A program made the translations under genes and the position numbers. Of a DNA stretch of 64,000 nucleotides, positions 39,357 to 49,111 are shown piece by piece. The stretch is from an uncultured Oscillibacter sp. (GTDB lineage Bacteria > Bacillota > Clostridia > Oscillospirales > Oscillospiraceae), in the NCBI GenBank assembly GCA_910587705.1, contig CAJUMX010000016.1:1-64000 (forward strand), in the 5' to 3' direction. How positions within the stretch are numbered: position 1 is the stretch's first letter; each line of letters begins with the position of its first letter. The notes below the pieces were generated by a model. That model saw only the letters and a program-made list of their open reading frames with translations, made no database searches and had not been told where the DNA came from.

Positions 39357-40151
39357 ATGCTGGACCTCTCCAAAAAGAAGCTCTTCCTCCTGGACATGGA
39401 CGGCACCCTCTACCTGGGTGACCGGCTCTTTGACGGAGCGTTGGAGTTCCTTCGCCGGGTCCGGGAAACAGGCGGACGGTATCTCTTCGCCACCAACAAC
39501 TCCTCCCGGAGCGTCACAGCCTATGTGGACCGCCTCCGGAGCATGGGCATTGACGCGGCAAAGGAGGATTTCCTCACCTCCACCGACGCCCTCATTTGGT
39601 ATCTTCAGGGACGGTATGACGACGCGCTGATCTATGCCTTCGGCACCCGAACCTTCCGCCACCAGCTCCGGGAGGCAGGCTTTCGAGTCACGGACCAGCG
39701 GGAAGCCGGTATCTCCCTGTTGGTTTGCGGCTTCGACACGGAGCTGACCTTTCAAAAGCTGGAGGATGCGTGCATGCTCCTGGGCGACCCAACGGTAGAT
39801 TTCCTGGCCACAAATCCCGACTGGGTTTGCCCCACAGCCTGGGGCTTTGTGCCGGACTGTGGCTCCGTGTGCGAGATGCTCTTCCGGGCCACAGGCCGGA
39901 GACCCCGGGTGATCGGCAAGCCGGAACCGGAGATGGCGCTGCTGGCTATGGAGCGCTGGGGCTACTCCAAGGAGGAAACCCTGCTGGTGGGAGACCGGAT
40001 TTACACCGATATCGCCTGCGGCGTGCGAGCCGGAATCGACACGGCCTTTGTCCTCTCCGGGGAAGGCGTTCCAGCGGACATTGAGCGCTATGGCTATTCG
40101 CCTACGGAGACCTATCGGGACATTCGGGATATCCTGGAACATATGAATTGA
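39357..40151 (+). CDS. HAD-IIA (NagD-like) phosphatase
   Basis: 265 residues. HAD motif I LLDMDGTLYLGD, motif II ATNNSSRS, motif III GKPEPEMAL and motif IV LLVGDRIYTDIACG, with a class IIA cap between II and III. Such enzymes dephosphorylate sugar phosphates, nucleotides or 2-phosphoglycolate. It starts 4 bp after malic enzyme, so it is cotranscribed. Substrate not predictable. Confidence 0.88.
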   Translation: MLDLSKKKLFLLDMDGTLYLGDRLFDGALEFLRRVRETGGRYLFATNNSSRSVTAYVDRLRSMGIDAAKEDFLTSTDALIWYLQGRYDDALIYAFGTRTFRHQLREAGFRVTDQREAGISLLVCGFDTELTFQKLEDACMLLGDPTVDFLATNPDWVCPTAWGFVPDCGSVCEMLFRATGRRPRVIGKPEPEMALLAMERWGYSKEETLLVGDRIYTDIACGVRAGIDTAFVLSGEGVPADIERYGYSPTETYRDIRDILEHMN

Positions 40152-40191
40152 AAATCCCCGCCCGGAGGACGATCCTCCGGGCGGGGATTTT
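40151..40191. terminator. Bidirectional terminator between convergent genes
   Basis: An 18-bp perfect stem beginning AAATCCCCGCCC with a CGA loop, with A and T runs on either side. It ends both the HAD gene and nifJ. Confidence 0.92.
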
Positions 40192-40222
40192 ACGATATGC
40201 GCAGCAAGGCTTTTCCGAAGGG

Positions 40223-43200
40223 TCAGCCCTCCCGGGCTAGCTTCTGATACCGGGCACAGCGGGCCTTGACGTCGGCCAGGGCCTTTTCATAGAGGGCGTC
40301 GGCCTTGCCGGGGAAGTTATTCTTCAAGGAGGCAAAGCGGTTCTCCCCCATCAGGAAGGGCAGCAGCTTCTCGGTGTCCGGCTCGGCGGAATCTAGCTGG
40401 AAGGGGTTCTTTCCCTCCTCCGCCCGGCGGGGGTCGTAGCGGTAGAGCTGCCAGTAGCCGCACTCCACCGCCTTCTTCATCTCGTCCTGGGAGCAGCTCA
40501 TGCCCTTTTTGATATGCTGCTCCAGGCAGGGGCAATAGCAGATGACGATGGACGGACCGGGATAGCTCTCCGCCTCCCGCAGGGCCTTCAGAGTCTGGGC
40601 CTGATCCGCCCCCATGGCCACCTGGGCCACGTACACATAGCCGTAGTTCATGAAAATGGCTCCCAGGTCTTTCTTTGCAATCTGCTTGCCGCCTGCGGCG
40701 AACTTCGCAACGGCCGACGTGGGCGTGGCCTTGGAGGACTGTCCGCCGGTGTTGGAGTACACCTCCGTATCCAGCACCAGCAGGTTCACGTCCCGGTTCT
40801 GGGCCAGCACGTGGTCGATGCCGCCGAAGCCGATGTCATAGGCCCAGCCGTCGCCGCCCACGGCCCAGACGGACTTCTTCGCCAGGAACTCCTTGTTCTC
40901 CAGGATGTACCGGACCTCCGACGCAGGCTCCGCGGCCTCCAGGGCCTTGACCAGCGCGTCGGTGAGGGCCCGGGATTTCTCCGTGTCCTCCCAGCCTTCC
41001 AGGTAGGCGCCCACGGCCTCCACAGCCACACCCGCCTCTTTCAGGGCCTCCAGGCGGATGAGCAATTCCTTCCGCAGGGCGTCCTGTGCGTGGAAGAAGC
41101 CGTAGGCAAACTCGGCGTTGTCCTCAAACAGGGAGTGCTCCCAGGCGGGGCCACGGCCCTGCTCGTCCCGGCAGTAGGGCAGGATCGGCGCGCCGCCGCT
41201 GTAGGCGGAGGAGCAGCCCGCCGCGTTGCCGATGTACATGCGGTCTCCCGCCATCTGGCTCACCAGCTTGAGGTAGGTGGTCTCCGCGCAGCCCGCGCAG
41301 GCGGCGGAGAACTGGAAGTAGGGCTTGGCGAACTGGATGTTTTTCACGCTCTTGCTGTTCACCACATCCGGTTTCAGGTATTTCTCGTTCATCGCCACGC
41401 CGTCGAAGAGCTCCTGCTCCGGCTTCATCTCCTCGAGGGGGGTCATGACCAGAGCGTCGGCGCTCTTTTCGCTCTGGTTGGCGGGGCAGGCCGTCAGGCA
41501 CACGCCGCAGCCCAGGCAATCATAGGGGCTCACCTGCATGCGGAAGCTGTAGGAGGGCGCATCCTTCCCCAGGCCCTTGGCGGGGACGGTGGCGAAGGCG
41601 GCGGGGACTTCGGCTTTTTCAGCCTCGGTCAGCAGCACCGGGCGGATGGCCGCGTGGGGGCAGGCCATGGCGCAGCGGTTGCACTGGATGCAGCTCTCGG
41701 CGTTCCACTTGGGCACCGTAATCGCCACACCCCGCTTGGAATAGGCGGAGGTGCCGTTCTCCCAGGTGCCGTCCAGCACGCCGTACTTCTTGAACACGGA
41801 CACCGGCAGCTTGTCGCCCTGCTGGCGGTCCATGGGCAGCACGATGTCCCGCACGAAATCCGTCACCTTCCGCTCCGGCGCGGGCGCGTCGGCGGCATTG
41901 GCCCAGCTTTCGGGAATCTCCACCTTTACCGCCGCGCTGACGCCCACGTCCACGGCGGCGTTGTTCATGTCCACGATTTTCTGCCCGGCCTTTTTGAAGT
42001 AAGAGTTGTAGTTGTTTTTCTTCATGTCCTCCATGGCCACATCCAGGGGAATGACCTTGGTGAGGGCGAAGAAGGCTGCCTGGAGTATGCTGTTGGTCCG
42101 GTTGGCCCCCAGGCCCACCCGCACCGCCAGCTTGGCGGCGTCAATGGTATAGAACTGGGCGTGTTTCCGGACCAAATCCCGTTTTAGCTTCCCGGGGAGC
42201 TTTTCCTCCAGCTCCTCCACGCTCCAGGGGCAGTTGAGGAGATACACGCCGCCCTCTTTCAGGTCCTCGGAGGTATCGTACTTGTGGACATAGGTGGGCG
42301 CGTGAACCGCCACGAAGTCCGCGGCGGAGACTAAGTACGTCGACCGGATGGGCTGGTCCCCAAAGCGCAGGTGGCTCTGGGTCAGGCCGCCGGACTTCAT
42401 GGTGTCGTAGGAGAAATAGGCCTGGGCGTACTTCCCGGCGATGAGGCCGATGGTGGAGATAGCGTTTTTGTTGGCTCCCACGGTGCCGTCGCCCCCTAGG
42501 CCCCACAGCTTGCAGGAGACCTGTCCGGGGTGGGGCAGCTCGATCTCCTTGTAGTCCAGGGAGGTGTGGGTCACGTCGTCGATGATTCCGATGGTGAAGT
42601 TATTTTTCGGGGTCTCCTGTTTCAGGTTGTCATAGACGGCGATGAACTGGCCCGGGGTGGTGTCCTTGGAGGAGAGGCCGTACCGGCCGCCCACCACCTG
42701 GATGTTCCCCCGGCCCGCCTGGCTCAGGGCCGTCACTACGTCCAAATACAGCGGCTCGCCCACGCTGCCCGCCTCCTTGCTGCGGTCCAGCACGGCCACC
42801 TTTTTCACCGTGGCGGGCAGGGCGGCGGCAAAGTGCTTCACGGAGAAGGGGCGGTACAGGTGCACCTGGAGAAGGCCCACCTTCCGGCCCTGGGCATTGA
42901 GGTAGTCCACCGTCTCCTTCACCGCCTCGGAGGCCGAGCACATGACCACGATGACTTCCTCCGCGTCCTCCGCGCCATAGTAGTTGAAGAGCTGGTAATT
43001 CCGGCCCGTCAGCTTGTTGATCTCGTCCATGTAGCGCTGGACCGTATCCGGCAGGGCGGCGCTGATTTCGTTCACGCCCTCCTTGCACTGGAAGTATACG
43101 TCCGGGTTCACGTTATTGCCCCGGTTGGTGGGGTGCTCCGGGTTCAGGCACTGGCGGCGGAAGGCCTGTACCGCCTCCCAATCCACCAGGCCCCGCAGGT

Positions 43201-43768
43201 CCTCGTAGTCCAGGGCCTCAATGCGCTGCATCTCGTGGGAGGTGCGGAAGCCGTCGAAGCAGTGCATGAAGGCGTACTTGGAGTGGATGGCGCTGAGGTG
43301 GGCCACAGCACCAAGGTCCATGGCCTCCTGGGGGGAGGCGGACATGAGCATGGCGTAGCCGGTGGTGCGGCAGGTCATGAAATCCGTATGGTCGCCGAAG
43401 ATGGAGTGGTGGTTGCTGGTCACCACCCGGGAGGCAATGTGCATGACGTTAGGCAGGAACTGGCCCCCCATGGCGTACATGGCGGGGATCATCAGCATCA
43501 GGCCCTGGGAGGAGGTGAAGGTGGTGGTGAGAGCCCCCGCCTGGGCCGCGCCGTGGCAGGTGCCCGCCGCCCCGGCCTCGGACTGCATCTGGATCACGTC
43601 CACCGTGGACCCGAAGAGGTTCTTCCGCCCCTTGGCAGACCATTCGTCCACCTTTTCCGCCATGGGAGACGACGGCGTGATGGGATAGATGGCCGCCACC
43701 TCCGTAAAGGCGTAGGCCACGTGGGCTGCCGCCGTGTTCCCGTCCATTACAACGTATTTTTTATTCAT
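40223..43768 (-). CDS. nifJ: Pyruvate:ferredoxin (flavodoxin) oxidoreductase
   Basis: 1181 residues, the full single-chain form. Order: pyruvate/TPP-binding alpha domain (MDGNTAAAHVAYAFTEVAAI, YPITPSSPMAE), transketolase-like domain, gamma domain (WGLGGDGTVGANKNAI), two 4Fe-4S clusters (CIQCNRCAMACPHAAIRP and CLGCGVCLTACPANQ), then the beta domain with a further Cys pair (AACAGCAETTYLKL) and TPP/Mg site (GGDGWAYDIGFGGIDHV, NTGGQSSKATP). It converts pyruvate to acetyl-CoA and reduced ferredoxin. It ends the sugar-acid operon, 18 bp after the dehydratase gene, coupling pyruvate formation to its oxidation. Confidence 0.97.
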   Translation of the reverse strand: MNKKYVVMDGNTAAAHVAYAFTEVAAIYPITPSSPMAEKVDEWSAKGRKNLFGSTVDVIQMQSEAGAAGTCHGAAQAGALTTTFTSSQGLMLMIPAMYAMGGQFLPNVMHIASRVVTSNHHSIFGDHTDFMTCRTTGYAMLMSASPQEAMDLGAVAHLSAIHSKYAFMHCFDGFRTSHEMQRIEALDYEDLRGLVDWEAVQAFRRQCLNPEHPTNRGNNVNPDVYFQCKEGVNEISAALPDTVQRYMDEINKLTGRNYQLFNYYGAEDAEEVIVVMCSASEAVKETVDYLNAQGRKVGLLQVHLYRPFSVKHFAAALPATVKKVAVLDRSKEAGSVGEPLYLDVVTALSQAGRGNIQVVGGRYGLSSKDTTPGQFIAVYDNLKQETPKNNFTIGIIDDVTHTSLDYKEIELPHPGQVSCKLWGLGGDGTVGANKNAISTIGLIAGKYAQAYFSYDTMKSGGLTQSHLRFGDQPIRSTYLVSAADFVAVHAPTYVHKYDTSEDLKEGGVYLLNCPWSVEELEEKLPGKLKRDLVRKHAQFYTIDAAKLAVRVGLGANRTNSILQAAFFALTKVIPLDVAMEDMKKNNYNSYFKKAGQKIVDMNNAAVDVGVSAAVKVEIPESWANAADAPAPERKVTDFVRDIVLPMDRQQGDKLPVSVFKKYGVLDGTWENGTSAYSKRGVAITVPKWNAESCIQCNRCAMACPHAAIRPVLLTEAEKAEVPAAFATVPAKGLGKDAPSYSFRMQVSPYDCLGCGVCLTACPANQSEKSADALVMTPLEEMKPEQELFDGVAMNEKYLKPDVVNSKSVKNIQFAKPYFQFSAACAGCAETTYLKLVSQMAGDRMYIGNAAGCSSAYSGGAPILPYCRDEQGRGPAWEHSLFEDNAEFAYGFFHAQDALRKELLIRLEALKEAGVAVEAVGAYLEGWEDTEKSRALTDALVKALEAAEPASEVRYILENKEFLAKKSVWAVGGDGWAYDIGFGGIDHVLAQNRDVNLLVLDTEVYSNTGGQSSKATPTSAVAKFAAGGKQIAKKDLGAIFMNYGYVYVAQVAMGADQAQTLKALREAESYPGPSIVICYCPCLEQHIKKGMSCSQDEMKKAVECGYWQLYRYDPRRAEEGKNPFQLDSAEPDTEKLLPFLMGENRFASLKNNFPGKADALYEKALADVKARCARYQKLAREG

Positions 43769-43786
43769 ATTGGAAGCGCTCCTTAC

Positions 43787-44950
43787 TTATACGTAGTTGC
43801 AGACCCGGGCGATGGCCATTTCCGTAAAGCCCAGGGCCTCCGCCTTGGTCTGGCGGCCGCAGGCCACCTGCCGGACCAGCTCGTAGAGCTCCCCGCCCAG
43901 CTCCTCCAGGGTCTTTTCCCCGTAGATGAGGGGGGAGGCGTCCAGGTCGATGTTGTCCTCCATTTTGGCGAAGGTCAGCTTGTTTCCGGTGATCTTCACC
44001 ACAGGGACAATGGGGTTGCCCGTGGGGGACCCACGGCCACTGGAGAACACCACCACCTGGGCTCCCCCCGCCGCCATGGCGGCAACCGAGGAGGGGTCGT
44101 TGCCCGGGGTGTCCATGATGACCAGACCCCCCTTGGCCTTCACCTGCTTGGCGTAGTCATAGACCGCCATGACGGGACTGTGGCCCCCCTTGTGGATGCA
44201 GCCCAGGGATTTTTCCTCCAGGGTGGTGATGCCGCCGGCCTTGTTGCCGGGAGAGGGGTTGCCCTCCCGGACCTCCTCCCCCACCAGCCGCAGGGCCTTT
44301 TCATAGCGGCGGACAATCTCCAGAATGCGGTCGTGGACCTCCGGCGTGGCGGCTCGCTTCGCCAGGATGTGCTCCGCGCCGATGAACTCGGTGGTCTCGC
44401 TCAAAATGGAGCAGCCGCCGTCCTTCACCAGCCGGTCGCTGAGCTCCCCGATAACGGGGTTGGCCGCCAGGCCGCTGGTGGGATCGCTGCCGCCGCACTC
44501 CGTGCCCACGATCAGCTCCGACATGGGGAACTCCTTCTTTTGGAGCAGGGACGCCTCCGCCGCCATCTCCTTGGCGTAGCGCACGGCGATGTCCACCGCC
44601 TTCAAGGTGCCGCCCACCTCCTGGATGATGACCTGCTTGAGGGGCTTGTTGGTCCGCTCCTGGATGGCCTTCACCACCAGGTCCATCTGGCAATTCTCGC
44701 AGCCCAGGGACACCACCACGGTGCCGTAGACATTGGGGTTGGCGGCGTAGCCCGCCATTACGTCCATGGTCAGCTGCTGGTCGGACTCCACCTGGGAGCA
44801 GCCCTGCTGGTTGTTGAAGGTCACCGCTCCGTTGACCTGCTGGGCAACGATCCGGGTGGTATCGGAGGCACAGACGCTGGCAGGCAGAATCAGCACATAG
44901 TTGCGGACGCCCACCCGACCGTCGGGCCGTTCATAGCCATAGAATGTCAT
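43787..44950 (-). CDS. Altronate-dehydratase-like large subunit (UxaA/SuyB family)
   Basis: ATG 44950 follows GAGGAGGG. 387 residues: YERPDGRVGVRNYVLILPAS, NNQQGCSQVESDQQ, VVSLGCENCQMD, GTECGGSDPTSGLAANP and LVIMDTPGNDPSSVAAMAAG, with FSSGRGSPTGNPIVPV. This is the C-terminal catalytic part of UxaA/GarD enzymes, encoded apart from its small SAF subunit, as also in sulfolactate sulfo-lyase SuyAB. Conserved Cys and Gly-rich loops point to a metal-dependent syn/anti dehydratase or lyase giving a 2-keto acid. Substrate unresolved. Confidence 0.85.
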   Translation of the reverse strand: MTFYGYERPDGRVGVRNYVLILPASVCASDTTRIVAQQVNGAVTFNNQQGCSQVESDQQLTMDVMAGYAANPNVYGTVVVSLGCENCQMDLVVKAIQERTNKPLKQVIIQEVGGTLKAVDIAVRYAKEMAAEASLLQKKEFPMSELIVGTECGGSDPTSGLAANPVIGELSDRLVKDGGCSILSETTEFIGAEHILAKRAATPEVHDRILEIVRRYEKALRLVGEEVREGNPSPGNKAGGITTLEEKSLGCIHKGGHSPVMAVYDYAKQVKAKGGLVIMDTPGNDPSSVAAMAAGGAQVVVFSSGRGSPTGNPIVPVVKITGNKLTFAKMEDNIDLDASPLIYGEKTLEELGGELYELVRQVACGRQTKAEALGFTEMAIARVCNYV

Positions 44951-44961
44951 AGGAACCCTCC

Positions 44962-45243
44962 TCAATCCAGATTTTCCGAGTGGCTTTCCACGTTGTGGAC
45001 GTGGACGTGCTGCCCGGTTTTGATATCCGTGACGGCGGAGCCGATATGCTGGCCGTATTTGATCACCGGCTCCCCCTGGGGGATGTCCCGGCAGGCCAGC
45101 TTGTGATAGATGGTAATATCCTCCAGGGCGGTGAGCTGCCGGACTTCGCCGTCGGCGTCAAATTCCACCACCTCGCCCTTGGCGATGGGTTCAATGGCCA
45201 CCACCACGTTGTCGGCGGGGTCAATGCGCATTGCGTTTAGCAT
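44962..45243 (-). CDS. Altronate-dehydratase-like small subunit (SAF domain)
   Basis: 93 residues forming one SAF domain (NVVVAIEPIAKGEVVEFDAD, ITIYHKLACRDIPQGEPVIK, YGQHIGSAVTDIKTGQHVHV, ending HNVES). This is the UxaA N-terminal/SuyA-type partner of the following gene, whose ribosome site overlaps its stop. The size equals SuyA-type subunits. Confidence 0.88.
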   Translation of the reverse strand: MLNAMRIDPADNVVVAIEPIAKGEVVEFDADGEVRQLTALEDITIYHKLACRDIPQGEPVIKYGQHIGSAVTDIKTGQHVHVHNVESHSENLD

Positions 45244-45289
45244 ATGGTTTCACTCCTTAACCCGCGGCCAAAGCCGCGAAACATTTCGC

Positions 45290-46660
45290 TTACAGCGGAA
45301 TCACCAGCGCGCCAATCAGCGCCAGCAGGAAAATGAACACGGAGGAGATGAAGGAGCCCAGGGTGTAGGTCTTTAGTCCGCCGGTGATGGTGAGGCCCGA
45401 CATGTTGGTGGCAACCCAGAAGCCGGAGTCGTTCACATGGCCGATGGAGTTGCCGCCGGAGAGGCAGGCCAGGGCCAGCCACACGGGATGGCAGCCGATG
45501 GCGGGGGCCACGGTGGCCATGATGGTCATGGAGGTCATGCCTGCCACTGTGCCGGAGCCCTGGGCCACCCGGAAGATCATGCCAATCAGGTAGCAGAGGA
45601 ACATGGCCGGAACCACAGAGCTGGCCCCCGTGCTGAGCAGGGAGACGATGGAGTCCCCGATGCCTGTGGCGGCGATGACGGAGGAGAAGCTTCCGCCCGC
45701 TCCGGTGATTAGCAGCACCACGCCGGCGCTTTTCAGGGCCTCGCCGGCGGACTTTTCGAAGTTCTCCCGGCCGATGAATCGGATGCTCACCAGATAGGCG
45801 CCCAGGGTGCCCAGCAGCATGGCGATGACCTTCTCCCCCAGGAAGCGGCAGATTACGGGAGACTCCTCAAAGAGGGCCGTTCCCACGGTGCCCGCCAGGA
45901 TGCAGACAATGGGGATGACGATGGGAAGCAGGCTCATGGCGAAGGAGGGGCGGGGCCGGTCCGCGGCGGCGTCTCTCTTGGCGGACTCCAGCAGCTCCGT
46001 CACCACGTTGGAGCTGTGGTTCACGTCCTTTTCCTCGTTCCAGATGCCCCGGTCGTGAATCTTGATGAACACGAAGTCACTGAGCAGCACGGTGATCAGG
46101 CCCACCACCAGGCCCACGCCCATCATGACGCCCAGGTCAAAGCCAAAGATATCCGCCGCCGCCAGGGGGTTGGGCGTGGGGGGCACGACGCAGTGAGCGG
46201 TGGTGGCTCCGATGGTCAAGCAGCCGGTGACATAGCACATTTTCTTGTTGATTTTCGCGGCGATGGTGATTCCAATGGGAATCAGGATGACAAAGGTCAC
46301 GTCGAAAAACACGGGGATGGACAGGACAAAGCCCGCCAGGGAGATGGCCCACATGGCCCGCTTCTCCGGGAAGGCAGAGACGATCTTGTCGGCGATGACT
46401 CCGGCGGCTCCGCTGTCGTTTAGCAGCTGGCCAAGAATCACGCCAAAGCCGATGGGTAGACCGATGCCGGTCATCATATTGCCAAAGCCGGAGGAGATGG
46501 TGGACACGGTGTCCATCAGGCCCAGGCCGCCCATACCGCCCATGTACAGGCAGGCCAGCACCATTCCGATGGAGGCGTTGAGCTTCAAGACGATGATGCA
46601 CACCAAAATGATGGCAATGGCGATGGCCAAGTGCAAAATCAGCATTGCGGGTGTAACCAT
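45290..46660 (-). CDS. GntP-family gluconate/sugar-acid permease
   Basis: 456 residues with about 12-14 membrane helices and GntP hallmarks: FGNMMTGIGLPIGFGVILGQ, LLNDSGAA, IPVFFDVTFVILIPI, CVVPPTPNPLAAAD and a C-terminal SGGNSIGHVNDSGFW. Family members import gluconate, idonate, fructuronate or glycerate with H+. The position next to the LarA-like and dehydratase genes indicates it brings in their substrate. Confidence 0.92.
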   Translation of the reverse strand: MVTPAMLILHLAIAIAIILVCIIVLKLNASIGMVLACLYMGGMGGLGLMDTVSTISSGFGNMMTGIGLPIGFGVILGQLLNDSGAAGVIADKIVSAFPEKRAMWAISLAGFVLSIPVFFDVTFVILIPIGITIAAKINKKMCYVTGCLTIGATTAHCVVPPTPNPLAAADIFGFDLGVMMGVGLVVGLITVLLSDFVFIKIHDRGIWNEEKDVNHSSNVVTELLESAKRDAAADRPRPSFAMSLLPIVIPIVCILAGTVGTALFEESPVICRFLGEKVIAMLLGTLGAYLVSIRFIGRENFEKSAGEALKSAGVVLLITGAGGSFSSVIAATGIGDSIVSLLSTGASSVVPAMFLCYLIGMIFRVAQGSGTVAGMTSMTIMATVAPAIGCHPVWLALACLSGGNSIGHVNDSGFWVATNMSGLTITGGLKTYTLGSFISSVFIFLLALIGALVIPL

Positions 46661-46729
46661 AGATGTTTCTCCTTTTTAAATACACACACAGTTTCGCCCC
46701 GGCGGAGTGTCCCCCGGGGACAAGGGGTC

Positions 46730-48013
46730 TTAGAACAGGTTGCCCTGACTGTCAAAGGGAAGGTCGTACAGGTCTGTGAGAATCTCAATGTTGGGATTGG
46801 CCTTGGCCTGGGGAAGCAGACCCTCGGAAATCTCGATCTCCCCAATGTGGGCAGTGTTGGGAATCCGAATTAGCTTCATATGGTCGTGGTCCTCCGCCTC
46901 CGGGCAGCACATGAGGGCCAGCTGAAGGGCCTCCCGGTCGTTGTCCATAATCATGGGAATTTTCATCAGGTGCAAAAAGGTGTTGGTCACGCCGGTGGGG
47001 TAGGTCATCTCCAGCTTCATCCGGTTCACCAGACGGCGGGTGGTCACCTCCGCCAGGCCAATGCCCTGGGCGTTGCCGTGGGTTTCGTCGGTGATGTCTA
47101 GAACGACCACCTTTTCCGCGTCAATGCCGCCGGAGCAGTACTGGGGCAGGACAAAGCGGCCGGAGATGTTGGGGTCCATGCCGTCGCCGGAGATGTTTTT
47201 TCCGATCTTGTCCACCACCAGTACGTCGCACTCGTCAAAGAGGAGCTTGGCGATGGTCTGGTAGGAAATCTCTTTCAGCTTGGGCTCCTCGTCGATGATC
47301 TCCTGGGGGGTGAGGCCCTTGATGAGGTAGGTGTCGTCATAGGCGTTTTCAATGACGGCGATGCCCCCCAGCACAGGGCAGTTCTCCAAGATGGTCCGGC
47401 CGTATTCCTCCACCAGCTCGTGCATGATGGCGGGGCTCTGGTGGTGGATGGACTCCGCCCCCTTCTGCTTGCCCAGGCCAATGGCCATCATCTTCATCAA
47501 ACCGCTCTCATAGGGCCCCCGGAAGGAGGTGTGGGGCTTGATGCGGTTGAAGAGCAGGATGCCGTCGGCCTCGGAGGCGTTTTTGTCGATAAAGACCGGC
47601 TGCTTCCGTACGCCGGAGAGGCCGATCTGCACCGTCTCCATGGAGCTCTTGACGGGGCAGCCCATGGCCTCCTCCGTGATGCCGTAGTCCTTGAGAATCT
47701 GGGTCTGGCCCTCGGCGGTGGCGCCGCCGTGGCTGCCCATGGAGGCCACGATATAGGGCTCCGCCCCCTTGGACTTGACGAAGTCCACCATGGCCCGGGC
47801 CATGAGGGCGTTGTTGGTCATGCCCCGGCTGCCACAGGTGATGGCGATTTTCATACCGGGCTTGATTTTCCCGCCCAGGTCCTCCCGATCCAGCTCCCGC
47901 TGGACGGTGGCGGCGATGTCCTCCACGGGGATATGGCTCCGGTCAAAGTTCTGCCGGATGCGGACCATTCTGGGAATGGGTTGGTTTTTAATGAGATCGG
48001 TAATGGTTTCCAT
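46730..48013 (-). CDS. LarA-like nickel-pincer racemase/epimerase
   Basis: ATG 48013 follows GAGAGGAG. 427 residues of the DUF2088/LarA family: IAITCGSRGMTNNALMARAM, VASMGSHGGATAEGQ, LLFNRIKPHTSFRGPYESGL, MAIGLGKQKGAESIH, with His and Lys at positions corresponding to the NPN-binding His/Lys set of lactate racemase. Family members interconvert 2-hydroxy acids, including lactate, malate and gluconate-type sugar acids. The neighbours (GntP, UxaA-like) favour a sugar-acid 2-epimerase. The cofactor genes larB, larC and larE are not in the window. Confidence 0.8.
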   Translation of the reverse strand: METITDLIKNQPIPRMVRIRQNFDRSHIPVEDIAATVQRELDREDLGGKIKPGMKIAITCGSRGMTNNALMARAMVDFVKSKGAEPYIVASMGSHGGATAEGQTQILKDYGITEEAMGCPVKSSMETVQIGLSGVRKQPVFIDKNASEADGILLFNRIKPHTSFRGPYESGLMKMMAIGLGKQKGAESIHHQSPAIMHELVEEYGRTILENCPVLGGIAVIENAYDDTYLIKGLTPQEIIDEEPKLKEISYQTIAKLLFDECDVLVVDKIGKNISGDGMDPNISGRFVLPQYCSGGIDAEKVVVLDITDETHGNAQGIGLAEVTTRRLVNRMKLEMTYPTGVTNTFLHLMKIPMIMDNDREALQLALMCCPEAEDHDHMKLIRIPNTAHIGEIEISEGLLPQAKANPNIEILTDLYDLPFDSQGNLF

Positions 48014-48047
48014 GGAAAGACTCCTCTCAAAAGTTGTGGGCTTCCCC

Positions 48048-49091
48048 TCATCCACCAAAGGCCCGGGCAAGCAAAAGACAAAGATGAGGGAAAATCGCGG
48101 TGGCTACCAACAGCCGGTATATCTGCACCAAAATCAGCCTGGGGCTGCTGACGCCGATATCCGCGGAAATCAAGGCCATATCCCCGGCTCCCGCCGGGGT
48201 GAGCATCAGCATTCCCTCCCGCAGAGGCACCCGAAAGCGCCGCTCCATCCACTTGCCGAAGAGATAGGCGTTGGCCAGCAAAACGGCAATGGTGATCACG
48301 ACGGCGGAGAGCACCGTGATCGGATTTCCAAACTTGCTGGGGTCCAGCAGTCCCCCGATGTACGCGCCGGAAACCACCTGGGCCGCCTGCCGGAGCCAGG
48401 AGGGAAAGGGAATGGAAAAGCCGGAGAGGTTCAGCGCGAAGGTGATGAACAGGGGAAAGAGAATGGAGGCGGCGGGAACGTCCAGCCGGTTTCCCAGCCA
48501 CGCCCCGGCGGCGGAAACCGCCAGCGCCAGCAGCAGCCGCCCCGCGCCCCGGCGGTCCATTTTTTTGCCCTTCCGGGCGGAGGGCTCCCCTGCCCCCTCC
48601 GACATGGGGGGCGTAATGCGCTGCACCACCGTGGGAAACACCGCCACCCCTACCACCAACCGGCAGAAGTGGACCAGCAGCACCTTGGACGCGTCTGTGC
48701 CGAAGTCCACGGCAATCAGCGTCACGTCGGAGATGCCCCCGGGAACCGCGCAGATCAGACAGGTCAAAAGGTCGGAGTACCCGCTGAGAAACAGCAGCCC
48801 GCCGATGGCCACGTTGACCAGCAGCAGCGAGGCGGTGATCATGAGAACCGGCTTACAGAAGGTTTTCAGCTGCCGGAAATCCTCCCGGCTGGCAGAGCAG
48901 CCGATAAACACGCCCGCCACCACCTGGGCAATGTGCTTGAAGCTGGACGGCACCTCTCCCATTTGAAATCCGGCAGTCAGCACCGCCGAGGCAACCACCG
49001 CCCCAATGAGCATACCCGCCGGAATCCGCTTTCGGTAGAACAGCAGGCCCACGGCGGCGCAGAGCGTCATAGTTAAAACCGTCTGGAGCAT
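48048..49091 (-). CDS. AbrB-family membrane protein
   Basis: 347 residues, about ten helices in two homologous halves (IPAGMLIGAVVASAVLTAGF, HIAQVVAGVFIGCSASREDF; and FPSWLRQAAQVVSGAYIGGL, LMLTPAGAGDMALISADIGV). This is the AbrB/putative ammonia monooxygenase family of inner-membrane proteins with unknown transport function. It lies directly after the regulator in the operon and is a third possible transporter here beside TctABC and GntP. Confidence 0.8.
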   Translation of the reverse strand: MLQTVLTMTLCAAVGLLFYRKRIPAGMLIGAVVASAVLTAGFQMGEVPSSFKHIAQVVAGVFIGCSASREDFRQLKTFCKPVLMITASLLLVNVAIGGLLFLSGYSDLLTCLICAVPGGISDVTLIAVDFGTDASKVLLVHFCRLVVGVAVFPTVVQRITPPMSEGAGEPSARKGKKMDRRGAGRLLLALAVSAAGAWLGNRLDVPAASILFPLFITFALNLSGFSIPFPSWLRQAAQVVSGAYIGGLLDPSKFGNPITVLSAVVITIAVLLANAYLFGKWMERRFRVPLREGMLMLTPAGAGDMALISADIGVSSPRLILVQIYRLLVATAIFPHLCLLLARAFGG

Positions 49092-49111
49092 GAAGGCCCC
49101 CCTTGTCTCAA

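Noticed and set aside
37653..40142. Long minus-strand open frame (829 codons) opposite the VOC, malic enzyme and HAD genes
   Set aside because: Composition is that of an antisense shadow; all three plus-strand genes have clear family motifs and ribosome sites.
42530..45106. Long plus-strand open frame (858 codons) opposite nifJ and the dehydratase genes
   Set aside because: It lies antisense to strongly conserved genes, is very rich in His, Gly and Val, has no recognisable domain, and is a by-product of GC-rich third positions.
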